Assembly: GCA_015663855.1 (NCBI GenBank)
Contig: DQRJ01000052.1
Coordinates: 1 to 10,357, forward strand
Source of the DNA: Flavobacteriales bacterium
GTDB taxonomy: Bacteria > Bacteroidota > Bacteroidia > Flavobacteriales_D > Sanyastnellaceae
DNA: 10,357 nt
Direction of reading: 5' to 3'
A program made the position numbers and the translations under genes. Each line of letters opens with the position of its first letter. The stretch's first letter is position 1. Below the pieces are notes generated by a model. It was not told where the DNA came from. It was given only the letters and a program-made list of their open reading frames with translations, and did no database searches. Shown here piece by piece: positions 1 through 7,375 of the stretch.

Positions 1-209
1 AACTCAGGGTTTTCTACAAGTGCCCTAGATACTTTTATGAAATTCTTTCTCTGCTTTGCGATAAAGTACGACATCGCCATAGAACCACTTGAAACGCCAT
101 AGTAGTATTGAAATTCAGGAAAGTTTGCGTCAAGCATTACGTCTAAGATCCCCGCTGAAAAAGCACATTTTAAGCTTCCTCCCTCTAATACCAGTGCGTC
201 AAATTTCAT
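1..209 (-). CDS. Patatin-like phospholipase, YjjU-like (N-terminal part, cut by window edge)
   Basis: Only the first 69 codons are inside the window; the gene runs off the left edge. The start is the ATG whose complement lies at 207-209. The protein opens with a beta strand and loop (LVLEGGSLKC, residues 6-15) followed by AFSAGILDVML. This is the patatin oxyanion region, normally GGGxRG. A nucleophile elbow GVSSG follows at residues 38-42, with Ser40 as the predicted catalytic serine of a Ser/Asp dyad; the Asp would lie outside the window. The stretch after the elbow (SYFIAKQRKNFIK) resembles the one in E. coli YjjU, so a YjjU-type cytoplasmic patatin hydrolase acting on lipid acyl esters is the likely family. 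Oddity: the third Gly of the oxyanion loop is Ser12 and the last is Cys15. The gene lies 134 bp downstream of the 344-1621 gene in the same direction. Family assignment is fairly sure; the substrate is unknown. Confidence 0.8.
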   Translation of the reverse strand, partial: MKFDALVLEGGSLKCAFSAGILDVMLDANFPEFQYYYGVSSGSMAMSYFIAKQRKNFIKVSRALVENPE

Positions 210-232
210 TATTAATTGATTGTAAACTTGGA

Positions 233-269
233 CCAATTGAGCTCAAATAAGTTCAATTGGGTTCAATTG
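233..269. repeat. Cluster of CAATTG sites upstream of the patatin gene
   Basis: Three copies of the palindrome CAATTG lie at 234-239, 254-259 and 264-269, so their spacing is 20 and 10 bp, about two turns and one turn of the helix. The last two are part of a direct repeat GTTCAATTG (251-259 and 261-269). The first two also form an inverted repeat CCAATTGA / TCAATTGG (233-240 and 253-260) with a 12-bp spacer. They lie 24-60 bp upstream of the patatin start codon on the minus strand. An operator for a dimeric regulator is a reasonable reading, but the DNA here is AT-rich and chance repetition cannot be excluded. Confidence 0.4.
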
Positions 270-343
270 TTGAATATGTTAGTTGTTATGTATATATTTA
301 TCGCGTTGTTGAAAGAACGGGACCACCTTAATCAAGTTTCGGA

Positions 344-1621
344 TTAGTTAAGTACATCGAGCATTTTTCTAAGTCCAAAATATTCTGTCTGATTCGTTAG
401 TAAGTCGAGCTCAATTAAGCTTGATTTACTTTTTTTACCTGAGTAGAGCCGCGAAGTTAATGAATAATAATACATTGATATCGTCCGTTCTTCATAAGCA
501 GGAAATTTTACCATTTCAATTTGATCTAAAATTGCTTTCGCTGTGCTTTTTTCACCTAACAAGTAAAGACACCAAGCGCGATATAAATCAAGTGTTGTGT
601 CGTCTGTCTTGTTTCTCAGGTCGAGGAGTAATGTATTTCTGTGTTCCTCAAGTGTGCGGTTTAAGTGGTGGATTAGCTCTAAATCGTCTGAAAGAATAAT
701 CCACTTGGATATGATCATCTTAAATGAACATTGGAACACAGACCATTTAGGCCAAATCTTAGCTTCGTTTTCTAATCCGTTTTTGATAATCGTTATAAAG
801 TCTTGATTTAGATTCTCTTTATTTTGGAGTCCATATCTTATAGCAACAAGATTTAACCCTAACACTCTAGCTTGTGGCTTAGGGTGTATTGTTGAGTCTA
901 ATTTCCCTAAATATGGGAGGTTACTTATTGCAATAGAAAAGACTTTGCCTTCAAAAACATCTCCAGCAGCTAATAATGAATGTGCGAAAATGGTTGACTC
1001 AGCTGTCTTAGAAGTTGCAAGAAAGTCTTGCATCATATTCCTGCCGAACCCACTTAAATAGTCGTAAGGGGGGTATGCTTCAACAAATAACCTTGCTTCT
1101 GGATTTCTATGTGCTCGCTTCCACAGCCATTCGGGGAAAGCTTGCATTCGGAATAGAAATATTGAAAGAGTACGTATCTCTTTAATTTTTTGATATGAAA
1201 TCTGAAAATTTTCTTGTTTCTCGAAAGAACCTAACAAATTGTCTAATGACTTAATCGTATCAGAAATGGCCTCTTGACTTGTGGAGGGGTTATTTGTTGT
1301 AAGAGTCGTTGTGGAAGATGAAGCCTCAGGAGTTTCATTAGAGCTATTTTGATTGCTGTTATTTAATACCCATTGGGAATAACTTGAAGCTCCCGTATAT
1401 CTTGCGAGTGAATTCAGAGTGGTTAGGGAAGGTGGGTTGTTGCTTTTAACTAACCCGAACAATCGTCGGAGAGTACTCACACTAAGTGCGAATCTTCTAT
1501 CGAAACGAATCATTTCTTGAGCAAGAACCTCACAATCTCGTGTGCAGGTGATTTCGAATCCCAGTTTTGTCTCGACACTATTTTGTAGAGATTGAATAGA
1601 GTCGGAAGTAGGCTTACTCAT
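344..1621 (-). CDS. Putative HTH-type DNA-binding protein with helical C-terminal region, function unknown
   Basis: This is a 425-residue protein with no signal peptide and no clear membrane segment, so it is probably cytoplasmic. Residues about 28-84 (DCEVLAQEM, then STLRRLFGLVKS, then PSLTTLNSLARYTGASSYSQW) match a pattern I recognise from Bacteroidota proteins with an XRE-like helix-turn-helix: a 'STL+R+FGL' helix followed by a 'P+ TLN LA+Y G SS' helix pair. A Ser/Thr/Asn-rich linker follows at about 86-117. The remaining 300 residues look all-helical. Around 345-405 (YRAWCLYLLGEKSTAKAILDQI and on) the pattern is TPR-like. The ATG overlaps the stop of the upstream propeller gene in ATGA (1618-1621), which implies translational coupling. 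No ligand or target is evident. It may be a transcriptional regulator or a protein-interaction scaffold. The HTH assignment is by pattern memory and is the less certain part. Confidence 0.65.
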   Translation of the reverse strand: MSKPTSDSIQSLQNSVETKLGFEITCTRDCEVLAQEMIRFDRRFALSVSTLRRLFGLVKSNNPPSLTTLNSLARYTGASSYSQWVLNNSNQNSSNETPEASSSTTTLTTNNPSTSQEAISDTIKSLDNLLGSFEKQENFQISYQKIKEIRTLSIFLFRMQAFPEWLWKRAHRNPEARLFVEAYPPYDYLSGFGRNMMQDFLATSKTAESTIFAHSLLAAGDVFEGKVFSIAISNLPYLGKLDSTIHPKPQARVLGLNLVAIRYGLQNKENLNQDFITIIKNGLENEAKIWPKWSVFQCSFKMIISKWIILSDDLELIHHLNRTLEEHRNTLLLDLRNKTDDTTLDLYRAWCLYLLGEKSTAKAILDQIEMVKFPAYEERTISMYYYSLTSRLYSGKKSKSSLIELDLLTNQTEYFGLRKMLDVLN

Positions 1622-2700
1622 TTCTCTATAGAGTTTTGGGGATTTTGCACATTAGACCAAACGCTACGTTTCACCACATTATTACCAGCTAACCATAAAT
1701 AATTACCGTCTGGGGAGAACCGTCCTGTGTAGTACGCGTCATCGGAAATGTGTGTCCATTTTAAGCCCGAGTCGAGAGAAGAGTCGATTCCTTGTGATCC
1801 TATGGCGACACATTCTTCAGGATGGTCGGGCCTCCATATTACGCACGATCTATAGCCCGGGCCGTCGTTTTCTGAACGAAGTGTCCACGTAAGGCCGCCG
1901 TCCGAGGAGAAGGCGATGTTCCCAATGTTCGAGCTCGGGTTTTCCCAGTTACCGCCTATCGCAATTCCGGTTTCGGAGTTTTTAAAATCGACTGCGAAAG
2001 CGCCAGTCATATCGCCGCCTTGGATTAAGGGGGTGCTCGCAACTTTCCAAGTCCGCCCTCTGTCGGGAGAATGGAATATTCTTGAAGCGCCGCCGCCTGT
2101 AGCTATCCAAGCATGGTCTTGATAAACGGAGATGTTGCCATTGCTTGCCGCAAAAGCCGCTTCACCTTTCAAAGTGGGAGGTAGGGTTGAACAATCTACC
2201 TTGAGCCAGCTAGCTCCTCCATCTCGTGTGAGGTAAATCGAAAGGCAATTATCGATAGGGTCGCCCATCATGATACCCTCGTTTTCGTCCCAAAACTTCA
2301 TCAAATCCCAAAAAGTGCTTGGGTCATAGCTTTCTAAAACTATCTCTGTATTTGATAAGTCGTTTAAAGGTGCACGGATAATAAAACCTGGGGAGGCAAT
2401 AGAAACAGCGATTAAATAGCCTTCAACAACGGCACAAGATCTAAATGAAGGGTTGAAGGTGGAGTCGTTAAATGTGGTGACCGAGAAACGCGTTGTATCC
2501 CAAGTCATACCACCATCTTCGGTGTAGCCAACTAAACCGCCAGATCCTGCAAATACGGCTCGTTCGCTATCGATTGAGTGTAGCGCGCGGATGCTGGAGA
2601 GAAAAGAGGTTTGCGGGGTTTGGGCTATGAGAGAAGTAATAATCCCGAGTGAAAGGGAAATCAGGAAAATGTGTTTTCGATGAATCGTATTCAATTGCAT
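1618..2700 (-). CDS. Secreted BNR/Asp-box beta-propeller protein (Ycf48/sialidase-fold-like)
   Basis: This is a 360-residue protein starting with a signal peptide: basic HRK, then a hydrophobic stretch at residues 11-25, then LIAQ with probable cleavage after Ala26. The mature part carries at least five Asp-box (BNR) motifs of the type (S/T)xDxGxxW: YTEDGGMTW (59-67), YLTRDGGASW (156-165), HSPDRGRTW (210-218), FSSDGGLTW (264-272) and SSLDSGLKW (307-315). A conserved block FWDENEGIMMGDPID (136-150) is typical of Ycf48-like propellers, which database entries often label 'oxidoreductase' without catalytic evidence. Spacing is irregular, consistent with a six- or seven-bladed propeller. I see no sialidase catalytic Arg triad that I could assign. 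It likely acts in the periplasm, on the surface or outside the cell as a binding or assembly protein. It has no C-terminal T9SS sorting domain. It is the first gene of a minus-strand cluster and overlaps the next gene by 4 bases. Confidence 0.75.
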   Translation of the reverse strand: MQLNTIHRKHIFLISLSLGIITSLIAQTPQTSFLSSIRALHSIDSERAVFAGSGGLVGYTEDGGMTWDTTRFSVTTFNDSTFNPSFRSCAVVEGYLIAVSIASPGFIIRAPLNDLSNTEIVLESYDPSTFWDLMKFWDENEGIMMGDPIDNCLSIYLTRDGGASWLKVDCSTLPPTLKGEAAFAASNGNISVYQDHAWIATGGGASRIFHSPDRGRTWKVASTPLIQGGDMTGAFAVDFKNSETGIAIGGNWENPSSNIGNIAFSSDGGLTWTLRSENDGPGYRSCVIWRPDHPEECVAIGSQGIDSSLDSGLKWTHISDDAYYTGRFSPDGNYLWLAGNNVVKRSVWSNVQNPQNSIEK

Positions 2701-2763
2701 TAGTGGAATTTGACGGTTAAGTGTTGGGGATAAAGATATGATGATAAATGAAAATGAAAAAGT

Positions 2764-2771
2764 TATATTTG
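2764..2771 (+). promoter_or_regulatory. Possible Bacteroidota -7 box for the peptidase-receptor pair
   Basis: TATATTTG matches the Bacteroidota -7 consensus TAnnTTTG exactly. It ends 16 bases before the ATG at 2788, so the 5' leader would be only about 10 bases. No TTG stands at the usual 17-23 bp upstream distance, so the -33 half is missing or degenerate. It lies in the 87-bp divergent region between the propeller gene and the peptidase gene, which must hold the start signals for both. Confidence 0.4.
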
Positions 2772-2787
2772 ATGAAAAAATGAACAG

Positions 2788-4926
2788 ATGCGTTTTATCT
2801 TATTTTCTCTTATCGCTGTGGCTACTATGTCGTGTGGCGAACCTTCGTCTTTCGTGATGAAGCCAGGTGATATTGTATACCCTCAAACGAGGACAGTTGG
2901 GCAAGTTGACACTCTATGGGGCGTTGAGGTAGCGGATCCTTATAGGTGGCTTGAGGACGATAGAGATCCTGAGGTGGAGAAGTGGGTTGAGGATGAGAAT
3001 GAGGTGACACGTAAGTATTTGGACGCGATGCCGCTTAGGAATGTGTTGAGGGCGCGTTATGAGAGGCTTTTCAACTATGAGAAAGTGGGCGTGCCTCGTA
3101 AGGTGGGAGATAAGTACTTTATTACTAGGAATAATGGTTTACAAGACCAAAGCGTGGTTTATATCTTCGATGAACTCGGTGGCGAGGAACGTGTTTTCCT
3201 AGATCCGAACTCAATGAGCGAGGATGGAACTATAACGGCTTCACTGGGAGGAGCGTCGGACGATGGTAAATACGTATCCGTTATAAAAAGCGAGGCGGGA
3301 TCAGATTGGCAGGAAATCCACGTGATGGAGGTTGAGACGGGAAAGGAACTAGAGGACGTCCTCAAATGGGTGAAATTCAGCGGTACGAGTTGGGTAGGAG
3401 AGGGTTTCTACTATAGTAGATACCCCGAGCCGGAAGGAAGCGCTCTAAGTGCGGAAAATACTTTTCATAGCGTTTACTTTCATAAACTTGGGACGCTTCA
3501 ATCTGAGGACGAACTTGTTTTCATGGACGAAAACGAACCAAACCGCTACCACTTTGCATATGCAACAGAGGATAATAAATATTTGGTTTTAAATGTATCG
3601 ACTGGGACTGATGGGAATAGCTTATTTATTAAGAATCTTGAAGTTGATGGCTCTGCTGATGGCGGAGTGAAGTGGGAGGTGTTAGTTGATGGATTCGATG
3701 ATCATAGTTCGGTTGTGGAGGTTATCGATGGACGGGTTTTATTGCTCACGGATATTGACGCCCCGAAGTATAGACTCGTATCTGTTGCTACGGACGGTAA
3801 CTTGGCCGATAGAGGTTCATGGGTGGATGTGATTCCCGAATCAGAGCATTTGTTAGAGTCGGTGGTCGCAAGTGCAGGTAGTTTGTTCGCTACTTCACTT
3901 CGAAATGCGTGCCACGCAGTAGCTCAATACGATCTAAATGGCGAGAACCCCTTCGAGCTGGAACTGCCTAGTTCGGTCGGGACAGTGGGAGGATTCGGCG
4001 GTAAAATTGGGGCCGAGGAAGTTTTCTACGCCTTCACCTCGTTTACTCACCCCACGTCAATATATCGTTTCGATGCGATCTCGAAAAAGAGTGAGCTATT
4101 TAGTGCACCCGATGTGAGGTTCAAACCGGAGGGATATGAAACGAATCAGGTTTGGTATGAGTCAAAAGACGGGACGAAAATCCCAATGTTCATAGTTCAC
4201 CGAAAGGGACTTTTACTCAACGGCAAGAACCCGACGCTACTATACGCATACGGGGGGTTCAATATCAGTTTGACGCCTAGTTTCAGCGCCTCTACCATCG
4301 TTTTCTTAGAGCGGGGAGGTGTTTACGCGATGCCAAACCTAAGAGGAGGAGGCGAATTTGGCGAGGATTGGCATAGAGCAGGAATGCTTTTAGATAAGCA
4401 GAACGTGTTCGACGACTTTATCGCTGCAGCCGAGTATTTAATATCTGAAAAATACACTTGTTCGGACAAGCTAGCTATAGAAGGCCGCTCTAACGGTGGG
4501 TTATTAGTAGGAGCTGTGATGGCGCAAAGACCAGAACTGGCTGCCGTTGCATTTCCTGGAGTAGGAGTTATGGATATGCTCAGATATCACAAGTTTACTA
4601 TTGGATGGGGGTGGATTCCTGAATACGGATGTGCTGATAGCTCGGCAACGGATTTTAATAATCTTCTATCATTTTCACCTGTGCATAATCTAGTTGACGG
4701 AACGTCTTATCCAAGTACTATGGTAAGTACGTCGGATCACGATGATAGAGTTGTTCCCGCTCATTCATTCAAGTTTGCTGCTCGACTTCAAGCCGCTCAT
4801 AAAGGTGAGCGGCCCGTATTAATTAGAATTGAGACGAATGCGGGGCACGGTGCAGGTAAGCCCACGTCGAAAGTTATCGACGAGCAAGCGGATAAATGGG
4901 CATTTCTTTTTCACGAATTAAACTAG
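2788..4926 (+). CDS. Prolyl oligopeptidase (S9A serine peptidase), probable lipoprotein
   Basis: This 712-residue protein cleaves short peptides after proline. The catalytic triad is complete: Ser568 in EGRSNGG, Asp652 in DHDDRVVP and His687 in AGHGAGK. Tyr488 in YAYGGFNIS is the expected oxyanion tyrosine, Trp609 in TIGWGW aligns with the proline-stacking tryptophan, and Arg654 with the P2-binding arginine of porcine prolyl oligopeptidase. The N-terminal DPYRWLEDD block is diagnostic of S9A. The central part, about 85-430, is the propeller cap that limits substrates to oligopeptides. The N-terminus is short and hydrophobic, ending TMSC at Cys16, a plausible lipobox, so the enzyme is probably membrane-anchored in the envelope. 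The ATG at 2788 is the only sensible start: an ATG at 2772 meets a stop after three codons. The gene is followed after 30 bp by a TonB-dependent receptor in the same direction, which suggests co-transcription. The serine-site Arg567 replaces the Gly of GGSNGG. Confidence 0.95.
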   Translation: MRFILFSLIAVATMSCGEPSSFVMKPGDIVYPQTRTVGQVDTLWGVEVADPYRWLEDDRDPEVEKWVEDENEVTRKYLDAMPLRNVLRARYERLFNYEKVGVPRKVGDKYFITRNNGLQDQSVVYIFDELGGEERVFLDPNSMSEDGTITASLGGASDDGKYVSVIKSEAGSDWQEIHVMEVETGKELEDVLKWVKFSGTSWVGEGFYYSRYPEPEGSALSAENTFHSVYFHKLGTLQSEDELVFMDENEPNRYHFAYATEDNKYLVLNVSTGTDGNSLFIKNLEVDGSADGGVKWEVLVDGFDDHSSVVEVIDGRVLLLTDIDAPKYRLVSVATDGNLADRGSWVDVIPESEHLLESVVASAGSLFATSLRNACHAVAQYDLNGENPFELELPSSVGTVGGFGGKIGAEEVFYAFTSFTHPTSIYRFDAISKKSELFSAPDVRFKPEGYETNQVWYESKDGTKIPMFIVHRKGLLLNGKNPTLLYAYGGFNISLTPSFSASTIVFLERGGVYAMPNLRGGGEFGEDWHRAGMLLDKQNVFDDFIAAAEYLISEKYTCSDKLAIEGRSNGGLLVGAVMAQRPELAAVAFPGVGVMDMLRYHKFTIGWGWIPEYGCADSSATDFNNLLSFSPVHNLVDGTSYPSTMVSTSDHDDRVVPAHSFKFAARLQAAHKGERPVLIRIETNAGHGAGKPTSKVIDEQADKWAFLFHELN

Positions 4927-4956
4927 CTCTCGCTATCGAGCAAGTATCTTGTGCCT

Positions 4957-7314
4957 ATGATTAGTTCTAAGTACCGTATTTCATTAGCGTTTATAGTTTT
5001 AGCGTTCGGTTTCATTACCGGTTTTTCAGCCCAAACCACTTCTCGTATTCAAGGTTCCGTTTCTGATTTCAGTTCGGGCGAGCTAATACCGGGAGTTACG
5101 GTGCAAGTTGTTTGTGATGGGGTAGGCGTAATTGCTGTTCCGACTGATTTAGATGGTGGATTCGATATTGAAGTGAGGGGGTATTCTATGTGCGATTTGG
5201 TATTTTCCTTTGTCGGTTATGCTAATAAAGTAGTCGCAATCACTTCGGTTATAGATCGAGGAGGTGTAAAGTTGTGGATTCGTCTTAAAGACGAATCGCA
5301 AAAAATAGGGATGGCTGTTGTTTCTGCAAGTATTTCAGAGCGAGCCGTAGAGGAGGAGGTAGTCCCTATCGAAGTTATAAAGCCGTACTTGGCTGCTAAC
5401 TCGAATGCTGTCGGACTTAAAGATGTGGTGTCTAAAACGTCAGGAGTTTCGATTATGGACTCGCAAGTAAGTATTCGTGGAGGTAGTGGATATAGCTATG
5501 GTGTGGGTTCGCGCGTTTCTCTGCTTTTAGATGGAATGCCATTGTTGTCGGGTGATCTGGGCGAGATTTGGTGGTCGTATTTACCTATGGAGCATATAGG
5601 CCAAATCGAGGTTATTAAATGCGCCGCCTCCTCTCTATATGGAACTAGTGCCTCGAACGGAGTAATACATTTTAGAACAGTTTGGCCTGGATCTACGCCA
5701 GAAACCTATGTTCAATCATTCAACGGGATTTATAGCGACCCCGCTGTTGAGTCGTGGAGATGGTGGGATCATAGCTATTCCCCTGTTTTGAACGGCGCGT
5801 CAATTTCGCATAGACAATCATGGGATAAAGTGGACTTAGTAATAGGAGGGAACGTCTTGTCTGATAAAACGTATTTATCGTCTGGCCACGAGCAAAGGGC
5901 TCGCTTCAGTTCGAAACTTAGATTTAGGCCCAAAGGAAAGTTCATATTTGGTCTAAGTGCAATAGCGCAATACCAACAAATGGGCAGATTTATTCTATGG
6001 GAAGATTATGAAACGTCTGCGTATCTGCCTATGAATGGTACATCTAGCCAGGATATGTGGTTTAATGTGAATATTGATCCTTGGGTGACCTATACGGGTT
6101 CAAAGGGTGGTTCACATAAGCTTACAAATCGATTCTATCGTACTTCTAGATACAATTCTGGCGGCGAAGTAACTATGGCGAGTGATTTATTTATGTCTGA
6201 ATATAAGTATTCGAAAGTAGTTAGTGACCATTTTGAAGCACAATTCGGGAGTTTTTTGAGTGTTCAATCCGCTCATAGTGCTATGTATCCAGATGCTGCT
6301 CTTATCACTTTAAATCCTGCTGTTTTTGGCCAAATTGAGGGACATCACGGAAGGTTGCGCTCTGTTGTCGGAGCACGCATTGAAAAGAATATTACTCCCG
6401 GATTTTTTGAAGAATCTTCAGGGCCAGTTTTAAGAGCTGGTATTAACTACGAAATAAGCCCGGGAACTAACTTCCGTGCATCATATGGTCAGTCTTATAG
6501 ATTCGCTTCTCTTGCTGAAAAGTACTTTGAAGCAACCCTCACAGATGGGATTGATATTGTAGGAAATGTTGATTTACAGAGCGAGTCGGGGCTTAATTTA
6601 GAAGCAGGTATCAAGAAGAAGCTCAAGATTGGAGATAGGGTGATTTATCTTGACGCATCGATGTTTATGCTGCAGTTCGAGAATATGATTGAGTACACAT
6701 TGAGACCTCAGCTTGACTCAGCGGGTAGCATTATCATAGATGAAGGGGTTCTTCAATTCTATTTCCAAGCGCTTAACATCGGTAAGAGTAGAATTTCTGG
6801 TTTCGAGTGGTCTGCGAATGGAGAGATGGATATTGCAGGCGTTCCCGTTCGTGTATTCGGTGGCTATACCTATCAATATGCTGGTGACCTATCTCGTGAT
6901 ACATCCCAAATCAATTTCACCTCTTACTTCGATAATTTCATGGATAGCTTCGGAGAGACGAGGGATTCTTTAGTTACAGCAGGATCACTATTGAAATATA
7001 GAAATAGTGGCTCATTAAAGTTAGATGTAGAAGCTGATTTCGGTCCCATTACGCTCGGCTTAGCTGTTAATAAGGAGGATTACATTGATGAAATAGACTG
7101 GTACTTCAACGAATTAGTATCCGGTCTCGCAAACTTCCGAGAGCAGTTTAATCAAGGATTCTCTTCTCTTGACGCCCGCTTCATTTATGAAACGAAGAAA
7201 GACGTTAGATTCTCCGTTATTGTATCAAACCTGAAAAACGAGATCGTTTCAAGCCGACCAGGAATTCTTAGCGCCCCACGACGATTCGTACTAAGATTCG
7301 ACTACAAGTTTTAA
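4957..7314 (+). CDS. TonB-dependent outer-membrane receptor with N-terminal carboxypeptidase-regulatory-like domain
   Basis: This 785-residue protein is an energised outer-membrane transporter. I chose the ATG at 4957 because it opens directly onto a normal signal peptide (ISSKYR, hydrophobic 8-23, SAQ with cleavage near Ala25). A GTG six bases earlier is possible but adds nothing. Residues about 30-110 form a carboxypeptidase-regulatory-like beta-sandwich (RIQGSVSD, then LIPGVTV, then FSFVGY). A TonB-box-like stretch GMAVVSAS lies at 118-125. The plug runs about 136-241, with SIRGGSGYSYGVGSRVSLLLDGMPL and IEVIKCAASSLYGTSASNGVI as signatures. The rest is a 22-strand barrel ending in FDYKF with a terminal Phe, as expected for BAM recognition. 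It is shorter than SusC proteins and no SusD partner is adjacent, so it is a non-Sus receptor. The ligand cannot be read from sequence; candidates are a metal chelate, a cofactor or a peptide. It follows the prolyl oligopeptidase by 30 bp. Confidence 0.92.
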   Translation: MISSKYRISLAFIVLAFGFITGFSAQTTSRIQGSVSDFSSGELIPGVTVQVVCDGVGVIAVPTDLDGGFDIEVRGYSMCDLVFSFVGYANKVVAITSVIDRGGVKLWIRLKDESQKIGMAVVSASISERAVEEEVVPIEVIKPYLAANSNAVGLKDVVSKTSGVSIMDSQVSIRGGSGYSYGVGSRVSLLLDGMPLLSGDLGEIWWSYLPMEHIGQIEVIKCAASSLYGTSASNGVIHFRTVWPGSTPETYVQSFNGIYSDPAVESWRWWDHSYSPVLNGASISHRQSWDKVDLVIGGNVLSDKTYLSSGHEQRARFSSKLRFRPKGKFIFGLSAIAQYQQMGRFILWEDYETSAYLPMNGTSSQDMWFNVNIDPWVTYTGSKGGSHKLTNRFYRTSRYNSGGEVTMASDLFMSEYKYSKVVSDHFEAQFGSFLSVQSAHSAMYPDAALITLNPAVFGQIEGHHGRLRSVVGARIEKNITPGFFEESSGPVLRAGINYEISPGTNFRASYGQSYRFASLAEKYFEATLTDGIDIVGNVDLQSESGLNLEAGIKKKLKIGDRVIYLDASMFMLQFENMIEYTLRPQLDSAGSIIIDEGVLQFYFQALNIGKSRISGFEWSANGEMDIAGVPVRVFGGYTYQYAGDLSRDTSQINFTSYFDNFMDSFGETRDSLVTAGSLLKYRNSGSLKLDVEADFGPITLGLAVNKEDYIDEIDWYFNELVSGLANFREQFNQGFSSLDARFIYETKKDVRFSVIVSNLKNEIVSSRPGILSAPRRFVLRFDYKF

Positions 7315-7316
7315 AT

Positions 7317-7375
7317 CGCGATATAAAAAACCTAGTTCTGTTACCGGTTCAACACTACTTATCTAGGATATCGCG
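7317..7375. terminator. Long inverted repeat at convergent gene ends, possible shared terminator
   Basis: CGCGATAT (7317-7324) pairs perfectly with ATATCGCG (7368-7375), and CCTAG (7331-7335) pairs with CTAGG (7363-7367). The left arm has a six-A bulge (7325-7330) between the two stems; the right arm is continuous. The loop is 27 bases. The structure begins two bases after the receptor stop, and its right arm encodes the last residues (Arg-Asp-Ile-Leu) of the acyltransferase read from the other strand. There is no long T-run after either arm, so it is not a standard intrinsic terminator. A role in ending or buffering convergent transcription is inferred from position. Confidence 0.45.

Noticed and set aside
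421..699. Open frame of 92 codons on the plus strand
   Set aside because: It lies wholly antisense to the well-supported 344-1621 gene and its translation has no recognisable domain or start signals.
1618..2700. Sialidase
   Set aside because: Asp boxes are present, but I could not assign the catalytic arginines, Tyr/Glu pair or FRIP motif.
4924..4941. Small hairpin between the peptidase and receptor genes (CTCG / CGAG)
   Set aside because: The stem is only four perfect pairs with no T-run, too weak to call a terminator or processing site.
4951..4956. GTG start for the TonB-dependent receptor
   Set aside because: It adds only two residues before an ATG that begins a normal signal peptide, so the ATG at 4957 is preferred.
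4957..7314. SusC-type glycan receptor of a polysaccharide utilisation locus
   Set aside because: The protein is shorter than SusC, no SusD gene or carbohydrate-active enzyme is adjacent, and the neighbour is a peptidase.
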